In this document: one piece after another, positions 59,612 through 64,000 of the stretch
Numbering within the stretch: position 1 is the first letter of the stretch
Layout: each line of letters starts with the position of its first letter
Assembly (NCBI RefSeq): GCF_002860365.1
Contig: NZ_NMWT01000013.1
Location: forward strand, 62,001-126,000
DNA: 64,000 nt
Source: Bifidobacterium parmae
GTDB lineage: Bacteria > Actinomycetota > Actinomycetes > Actinomycetales > Bifidobacteriaceae
Direction of reading: 5' to 3'
The notes under the pieces: model-generated
What the model saw: the letters and a program-made list of their open reading frames with translations, nothing else
Told to the model about the DNA's origin: nothing
The model's database searches: none
Program-made: the position numbers and the translations under genes

Positions 59612-61594
59612 CTACGCCGTCAGTTCGGTCTGACTCAACTGGGATTCGGCGATCTGCCGGTACACGTCGCAGTCCTGGAGCAGCTCCTTGTGCGTGCCTT
59701 GACCCACGACCTTGCCGTCGTCGAGCACGACGATCCGGTCCGCGTTCATGATCGTGCCGATGCGCTGCGCGACGATCAGCTTGGTCGCGCCTTTCGCGTG
59801 TTCCGCGAGCGCGTCGCGCACTTCGCGGTCGGTTTTGAAGTCGAGCGCGCTGAACGAGTCGTCGAAGATGAGGATCTCCGGATCGCGGTAGACGGCGCGT
59901 GCGATGGAGAGTCGCTGCTTCTGTCCGCCGGACACGTTGGAACCGCCCTGCGCGATGGCCGCGTCGAAGCCGCCGTCCATGCGCGAGACGAATTCCGTGG
60001 CCTGCGCGACGTCCGCCGCGATCTTGACGCGAGCCATATCGATGGTCTGGTTCCGGGGACCACCCCCAGTCCGCTCCGCGGACAGCCCCCGCCGGCGGGG
60101 GCCGGAGGTCGCACCATCCCGCTCCTCACCGCCTCCCGCCGGCAGGAGAGAACGACCGCCCATCTCACTGCCTCCCGCTGGCGGGAGGTGGCGCGTAGCG
60201 CCGGAGGGTGGTTCGGCGGCGCCGGCCGCCGCGCGCACGTCGTCGCCGTACGCCGCGCGCGCGTCGTCACCGTACGCGACGTTGCTCGCGACGGTGCCCT
60301 TGAACAGCACGGATTTCTGCGGCACGTAGCCGATGCGGTCGCGCAGGTCGGTCACGTTCCAGTCGCGCACGTCGACGCCGTCGACGAGCACCTGCCCGGC
60401 GGACACGTCGTAGAACCGCGGGACGAGGTTGATGAGCGACGACTTGCCGGAACCGGTGGAACCGATGAACGCGACCGTCTGGCCTTGTTTCGCCGTGAAC
60501 GTGACGTGTTCGAGGATCGGCTCGCGCGAATCCGGGTAGGTGAAGCTGACGTCGCGGAATTCGACGGTGCCGTGCGCGTCGTGGCCGAGGCGCGTCACGT
60601 CGGCGGGAGTGTCCGCGCCGTCCTTGACGAGCGGATCGGTGTCGAGGACCTCCATGACGCGCTGCGCGGACACGTCGGCGCGCGGCCAGAGCACGAACAC
60701 CATGCTCATCAGGAGGAAGCTCATGATGACCTGCACGGAGTAGCTGGAGAAGACGACCATGTTGGAGAACACGGTGAGCTTGTCGGTGAGATCGGCGGCG
60801 TCGATGAGGTAGGCGCCGATCCAGTAGACGGCGAGCATGAGGCCGTTCATCACGGTGTTCATCAGCGGCATCATGACGGCCATGGCGCGGTTGGTGAACA
60901 GCTGCGTGTCGGTGAGGTTCTTGTTCGCCTTGGTGAACTTGGCTTCCTGATAGTCCTCGGCGTTGTAGGCGCGCACGACCCTGAGGCCGGTGAGGTTCTC
61001 GCGGGCGACGAGGTTGATGTCGTCGGTGAGGGCCTGCATGGCCTTGAATTTCGGCATGACCATCGCCATGAGGACGACGATGGCGACGAGCAGGACGACC
61101 ACGGCGATGCCGGTGGCGAGCGTCCATTCAAAGCCGTCGCCGGCGATCTTCGCGATGGCCCACACGGCCATGATCGGCGATTTGACGATGAGCTGCAGGC
61201 CCATCGTGATGAACATCTGGATCTGCGTGATGTCGTTGGTGGAGCGGGTGATGAGGCTCGCGGTCGAGAAGCGGCTCATCTCCGCCGGTCCGAACGATTC
61301 GACCTTCGCGAATTCGAGCGAGCGCAGGCGCTGGCCGAAGCTGGCGGCAACGCGCGCGGCGATGAAGCCGGTGACGACGGCGCAGGCGACCGAGCCGAGC
61401 GAGACGAGCAGCATCTTGCCGCCGGCGATCCAGATGTCCGCCATCTCGCTGCCCGGCGTCTCGACGAGCGTGGTGATGTCGGACATGTAGTCGGGCAGTT
61501 TCAGATCGAAGAAGACCTGCCCCACGATGGTGACGAGGGCGACGAGCATCTGCCCGACCTCCCCCTTGGATAGATATCTCATAATACGAAACAT
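59612..61594 (-). CDS. ABC exporter half-transporter with degenerate site and a translated repeat insertion
   Basis: A 660-residue TMD-NBD protein. Walker A is IGSTGSGKSS, the Q-loop YVPQKS, the signature VSGGQKQRLS, but Walker B is ILIFDDSFSALD (Asp in place of catalytic Glu) and the H-loop His is Gln (VAQRIGTI). This is the expected degenerate partner of heterodimeric exporters. Between the Q-loop (GTVASNVAYG) and signature lies a ~75-residue insert rich in Pro, Gly, Arg and Ser (PPSGATRHLPPAGGSEMGG and following), encoded by two or three palindromic elements. Family members have only a short helical segment there. The start ATG at 61594 follows AAGGGGAA. It is part of marR-ABC-ABC. Confidence 0.88.
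   Translation of the reverse strand: MFRIMRYLSKGEVGQMLVALVTIVGQVFFDLKLPDYMSDITTLVETPGSEMADIWIAGGKMLLVSLGSVACAVVTGFIAARVAASFGQRLRSLEFAKVESFGPAEMSRFSTASLITRSTNDITQIQMFITMGLQLIVKSPIMAVWAIAKIAGDGFEWTLATGIAVVVLLVAIVVLMAMVMPKFKAMQALTDDINLVARENLTGLRVVRAYNAEDYQEAKFTKANKNLTDTQLFTNRAMAVMMPLMNTVMNGLMLAVYWIGAYLIDAADLTDKLTVFSNMVVFSSYSVQVIMSFLLMSMVFVLWPRADVSAQRVMEVLDTDPLVKDGADTPADVTRLGHDAHGTVEFRDVSFTYPDSREPILEHVTFTAKQGQTVAFIGSTGSGKSSLINLVPRFYDVSAGQVLVDGVDVRDWNVTDLRDRIGYVPQKSVLFKGTVASNVAYGDDARAAYGDDVRAAAGAAEPPSGATRHLPPAGGSEMGGRSLLPAGGGEERDGATSGPRRRGLSAERTGGGPRNQTIDMARVKIAADVAQATEFVSRMDGGFDAAIAQGGSNVSGGQKQRLSIARAVYRDPEILIFDDSFSALDFKTDREVRDALAEHAKGATKLIVAQRIGTIMNADRIVVLDDGKVVGQGTHKELLQDCDVYRQIAESQLSQTELTA
60058..60103 (-). 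repeat. palindromic element translated in the ABC ATPase domain
   Basis: GACCACCCCCAGTCCGCTCC, GCGGAC, AGCCCCCGCCGGCGGGGGCC. A separate hairpin fragment CTCCCGCCGGCAGGAG lies at about 60133-60148. Confidence 0.85.
60166..60212 (+). repeat. second palindromic element in the ABC ATPase domain
   Basis: CCTCCCGCTGGCGGGAGG hairpin, TGGCGCGTAGCGCC hairpin, GGAGGGTGGTT. Opposite in orientation to the copy at 60058 and in frame. Confidence 0.85.
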
Positions 61595-61696
61595 GCTGTT
61601 GCGATTCCCCTTATCTGCCTGACAACACAATCGATGGCCCGGCCCGATGCCTTCTGCCCCCTCTGACGAGGGAGATGACCGACGCACCCTCCCGCA

Positions 61697-61741
61697 GCCT
61701 CCCTCTGACGAGGGAGGTGGTGCGAGCGCCGGAGGGAGAAG
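61697..61741 (+). repeat. palindromic element, CTCTGACGAG subtype
   Basis: CCTCCCTCTGACGAGGGAGG, TGGTGCGAGCGCC, GGAGGGAGAAG. A half copy (CCCCCTCTGACGAGGGAG) lies 38 bp upstream. Confidence 0.82.
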
Positions 61742-61782
61742 ACAGCCATCGAGCGAAGGAGGCAATCGCCACCCCGTACTCT

Positions 61783-61833
61783 GCTCCCCCTTGAGGGGGG
61801 GGGGAGCTGTCCGCGAAGCGGACTGAGGTGGTG
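61783..61833 (+). repeat. two-hairpin palindromic element with G-run expansion
   Basis: GCTCCCCCTTGAG, an extended G-run, GAGCTGTCCGCGAAGCGGAC, TGAGGTGGTG. Confidence 0.8.
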
Positions 61834-61878
61834 TTACCGGTACCACCACCGATTGATTTATCTTTGCCCCATAAATTA

Positions 61879-61891
61879 CTTACACTATAAG
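61879..61891 (-). promoter_or_regulatory. exporter promoter with putative MarR operator
   Basis: CTTA-CACTA-TAAG is an inverted repeat overlapping TATAGT (-10 on the minus strand, 61884-61889). The ACACTATAA core is shared with the marR promoter at 62517-62525. Confidence 0.5.
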
Positions 61892-61985
61892 ATATTTTCA
61901 AACCCGACGGCGTGTCCCCTGTAGCCGCAACGCATAGAAGCGAACGGAAAGACAGAGCAACGGAGAGGGGGGATGGAGGGGCGTC

Positions 61986-62465
61986 CTACTCGCTCTCCTC
62001 GAACGCCTTGCGCACCTCTTCCGGCGTAGGCCTCGGGCCGCCGGGGTTGCAGATCGACATGTACGTCATGAATTCGCACGTCAGTTCGACGAACTCGCGC
62101 GTGCGCCGCTCCCCCATCTGCGAGAAGATCCAGCGTACGGCCGAACGCATCTTCTCCATGTCACACTCGATCTCCGCACGCCCGGCATCGGTGATCGCGA
62201 CCCGCACCACGCGACGGTCGTCCGGGTCGGGCTTGCGCGTGACGAATCCCTTCTTCTCCAGCGACGACAGCACCGACGAAACACGCCCGGAGCTGACCCG
62301 CAGAGACTCGGCCAGTTTCGACGGCGTCATCTCCCCATGGAAGGCGAGCTGGCGGAGTGCGAAGACCTCGCCGTGGGCGCCGCGGTTGAGCTCGCGCTGC
62401 ATCGCGGACCGGTGACTCCACACCTTGGAGTACAGCTCCTCCACCGCTTCTTCCTCAAACCCCAT
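61986..62465 (-). CDS. MarR-family transcriptional regulator
   Basis: A 159-residue winged-helix repressor. FALRQLAFHGEMTPSKLAES and LRVSSGRVSSVLSSLEKKGFV form the recognition helix region, and the wing has TRKPDPDDRRVVRVAITDAGR, the family signature. Flanking helices dimerise. It lies upstream of and in the same direction as two exporter genes, so it most likely represses its own operon and responds to the exported compound. The ATG at 62463-62465 is preceded by AAGGAAAGGATC. Confidence 0.93.
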   Translation of the reverse strand: MGFEEEAVEELYSKVWSHRSAMQRELNRGAHGEVFALRQLAFHGEMTPSKLAESLRVSSGRVSSVLSSLEKKGFVTRKPDPDDRRVVRVAITDAGRAEIECDMEKMRSAVRWIFSQMGERRTREFVELTCEFMTYMSICNPGGPRPTPEEVRKAFEESE

Positions 62466-62834
62466 CGTTGATCCTTTCCTTGCGCGCATCGCCCATTTCC
62501 CCAATCAATATATCTCACACTATAAACAATTTACCCTCGCAGACAATGTCCGCGGCATCGCTTCAGCACTCAGAGACACACCCCGTCGAACCGACGGCGA
62601 CATATCTCAAGCCCCCGGCAACGCATGCCCCTCCGACTCTCATCCAAGGTCTTCGAAATAGCAGACAAACCCATGCAACACGCCCAAACCAGCTAATTTA
62701 ATGTGACCTACCTTACACAATCAACCGCTTTCCTAGATTTTGGACCAGACTACGCGTATATTGGACACTGAAACGTTGGCACGGAGGCTGGCGGCCACCA
62801 CGGCACGGAAGCTGAAGGCCCAAGGAAGGGGAAC
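62466..62834. other. 369-bp intergenic region between marR and the small Cys-rich gene
   Basis: The marR promoter (TTGTCT at 62541-62546, 16-bp spacer, TATAGT at 62519-62524, minus strand) lies at its left end. The right end has TATATT at 62757-62762 and a 19-bp direct repeat (62778 and 62802). AT content is higher than average. Confidence 0.5.
62778..62820 (+). repeat. direct repeat in the leader of the small Cys-rich gene
   Basis: GGCACGGAGGCTGGCGGCC (62778-62796) and GGCACGGAAGCTGAAGGCC (62802-62820) differ at three positions and are 24 bp apart, ending 14 bp before the ATG. Confidence 0.75.
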
Positions 62835-62972
62835 ATGATGACTCGTAACCTATGCAGTATCGCAGGATGCACACATGAAGCGGAAGAGGCCGGTATGTGC
62901 GGCATGCACTTCACCGCCGCGCTCGTGCACGGCGCGTTCCAGTACACCGCCACCAGCCGCGCTCACAGCTGA
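62835..62972 (+). CDS. 45-residue Cys-rich small protein
   Basis: ATG at 62835 (a second ATG follows) opens 45 codons ending TGA at 62970-62972. The sequence has LCSIAGCTHEAEEAGMCGMHF: Cys7-x4-Cys12-x9-Cys22-x2-His25, a plausible zinc-binding knuckle. AAGGAAGGGGAAC immediately precedes the start, a strong ribosome binding site. I do not recognise a family. Too short for most automatic calling, but the RBS and ordered Cys/His spacing support it. Confidence 0.6.
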   Translation: MMTRNLCSIAGCTHEAEEAGMCGMHFTAALVHGAFQYTATSRAHS

Positions 62973-63154
62973 GCGGCTCCGCCAGCGGCCCAGCCGCATA
63001 CCGAATCGATAATTCCAGACGGCACGAATCAGTCAAGAGGTACAGCATTACGGGCCCACAACGTCACAGCAGACGTATGGGGGTACGCGCAGTGGTTGTC
63101 CGCTCGTAATCGACGAATTCGCGCCGTTTTTCTTGTTTTCGGGGCTTGAGTGCG

Positions 63155-64000
63155 TCAGCCGAGCGCCGCGAGCTCCTCGCCGGTCAGGTGCAGGTCGATC
63201 GCAGCGAAGGAGTCGCGGATCTCGTGCGGGTTGCGGGCGCTGGGGATGGTGAACAGCCGCCCGTAGCACGTGAGCTCCCATGCGAGCACGACCCTCTGGT
63301 AGGAGACGCCGCGCGCCGCGGCGACCGCGCGGAACGGGTCGTAGGCGTGGCTGTCGAACGGGTCGAGGAATCCGCCGAGCGGCGACCAGCAGACGAAGTC
63401 CAGTCCGAGCGAAGCGCAATGTTCCATCGTGTGTTCCGGATCGGGGTGCGACGGCGAGAACTGGTTCTGCACGGCGATGAGCCGGTCACCGAGAATCCGC
63501 CGCGCCACGTCGATCTGCTCGTTGTTCACGCGGGAGACGCCCGCATAGCGGATCACGCCCTCGTCGAGCAGCGTCTTCAATGCGCCGACCTGGTCCTCGT
63601 AGGGCACGGCAGGGTCCGGCCCGTGCGAATACAGCAGGTCGAGCGCGTCCACGCCGAGATGCCGCGCGGATTCCTTCGCGTCGCGGATCATCGTCTCCGG
63701 CCGGGAATCCGCCATCCACCCATACCGACTCCCCTCCGCCTGCAGATGCTGACGAGAAGCCTGACCTTCCTCGCTGCGCCCCCCGGCAGGGAGAGCTGTC
63801 GGCGAAGCCGACTGAGGGGGTACCGCGGGCCCATCCACCTCGATCGTCCGCCGATACCCGGTCTTCGTGGCGACGATCACCTCGTCGCGCGGCCCGTCCC
63901 ATGTGGCGAGCGCGTCGCGCACGAGCATCTCGCCATACCCGAAGTCGCCCGGCACCCCCGTGCCGTCCGCTCCCGGCGCGGACGGCAGATAGTACGACCA
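63155..64000 (-). CDS. aldo/keto reductase, partial, with translated repeat
   Basis: The frame stays open to the right edge, so the N-terminus is missing; 282 codons are visible. IVATKTGYRRTI, the DALDLLYSHGPDPAVPYED segment with catalytic-region His, and RYAGVSRVNNEQID, VQNQFSPSHPDPE and FTIPSARNPHEIRDSFAA match AKR family members that bind NADP at the C-terminal IPSA-type loop. Between VATKTGYRR and the RPETMIRDAKESARHLGVD helix lies an extra Pro/Ser/Ala/Gly-rich segment (PAVPPQSASPTALPAGGRSE) encoded by a palindromic element. The substrate is unknown. The active-site Tyr would lie off the window or in the missing part. Confidence 0.85.
   Translation of the reverse strand, partial: WSYYLPSAPGADGTGVPGDFGYGEMLVRDALATWDGPRDEVIVATKTGYRRTIEVDGPAVPPQSASPTALPAGGRSEEGQASRQHLQAEGSRYGWMADSRPETMIRDAKESARHLGVDALDLLYSHGPDPAVPYEDQVGALKTLLDEGVIRYAGVSRVNNEQIDVARRILGDRLIAVQNQFSPSHPDPEHTMEHCASLGLDFVCWSPLGGFLDPFDSHAYDPFRAVAAARGVSYQRVVLAWELTCYGRLFTIPSARNPHEIRDSFAAIDLHLTGEELAALG
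63777..63821 (+). repeat. palindromic element translated in the aldo/keto reductase
   Basis: GCGCCCCCCGGCAGGGAGAG, CTGTCGGCGAAGCCGAC, TGAGGGGGTA. Read on the minus strand by the gene. Confidence 0.85.

Larger units (their letters stand above)
61595..61985. other. 391-bp region between marR and the exporter genes
   Basis: Contains palindromic elements at 61697-61741 and 61783-61833, a half element at 61657-61676, and an AT-rich promoter/operator at 61868-61895. No gene. Confidence 0.65.

Overview
The window reads as chromosomal DNA of a high-GC Actinomycetota, most likely a Bifidobacterium or close relative. Supporting signs are a GlnR-type orphan regulator, GlgE, a DUF2469 protein, the GatCAB amidotransferase, the rpsF-ssb-rpsR-rplI block, a heterodimeric MarR-linked ABC exporter, sortase-anchored surface proteins, and several probable leaderless mRNAs in which a TANNNT -10 box lies 7 nt before the ATG. 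I cannot name the species. An exact parS-like 16-mer (19934-19949) and a cluster of DnaA boxes (3034-3137) suggest an origin-proximal location, but no dnaA or dnaN gene is present.

Layout. 0-6 kb: 5' end of metA (leaving the window), initiator tRNA, a thioester-like sortase-anchored surface protein, glgE and ppa. 6-19 kb: mntP, a membrane protein, glnR, nth, an anchored solute-binding protein, leaderless valS, a lower-GC AAA ATPase behind phased A-tracts, a secreted duplicated-domain protein, chorismate mutase and a class IV aminotransferase. 20-27 kb: a probable D-glutamate/5-oxoproline operon (DUF1445 half of D-glutamate cyclase, pxpA, a pxpB-pxpC fusion, a biotin carboxylase-BCCP protein, DUF4392 half of D-glutamate cyclase). 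27-34.6 kb: branched-chain-type binding lipoprotein, rho, an FAD oxidoreductase, DUF2469 and a GNAT enzyme. 34.6-37.6 kb: a gene-poor island bounded by ~115-bp direct repeats, full of short tandem repeats around one AbiEi/nuclease-like gene. 37.8-45.3 kb: gatCAB, a beta-helix surface protein, a SpoU methyltransferase and a PRTase-like protein. 45.4-50.6 kb: csoR/copper-ATPase locus, aquaglyceroporin, tRNA-Lys. 50.6-53.4 kb: a 52-bp-period repeat array and the ribosomal/ssb operon. 53.7-64 kb: zinc-ribbon membrane protein, prs, marR-ABC-ABC, a 45-residue Cys-rich small ORF, and a partial aldo/keto reductase.

The most unusual property is repeat invasion. More than 30 copies of a two-hairpin palindromic element (GC-rich hairpin, CTGTC, second hairpin, then GACTGAGGG-type tail) are scattered in both orientations. 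At least seven lie in frame inside otherwise recognisable genes (PxpBC fusion, copper ATPase, ABC exporter, aldo/keto reductase). A larger ~145-bp composite element occurs at 22.8 and 49.1 kb and, diverged, at 11.6 kb; the first copy is translated. Independently, a 21-bp (7-residue) minisatellite occurs as four arrays, two in the PxpBC fusion and two in the copper ATPase, in both orientations and always in frame. The behaviour recalls Rickettsia palindromic elements, but I do not recognise either family.
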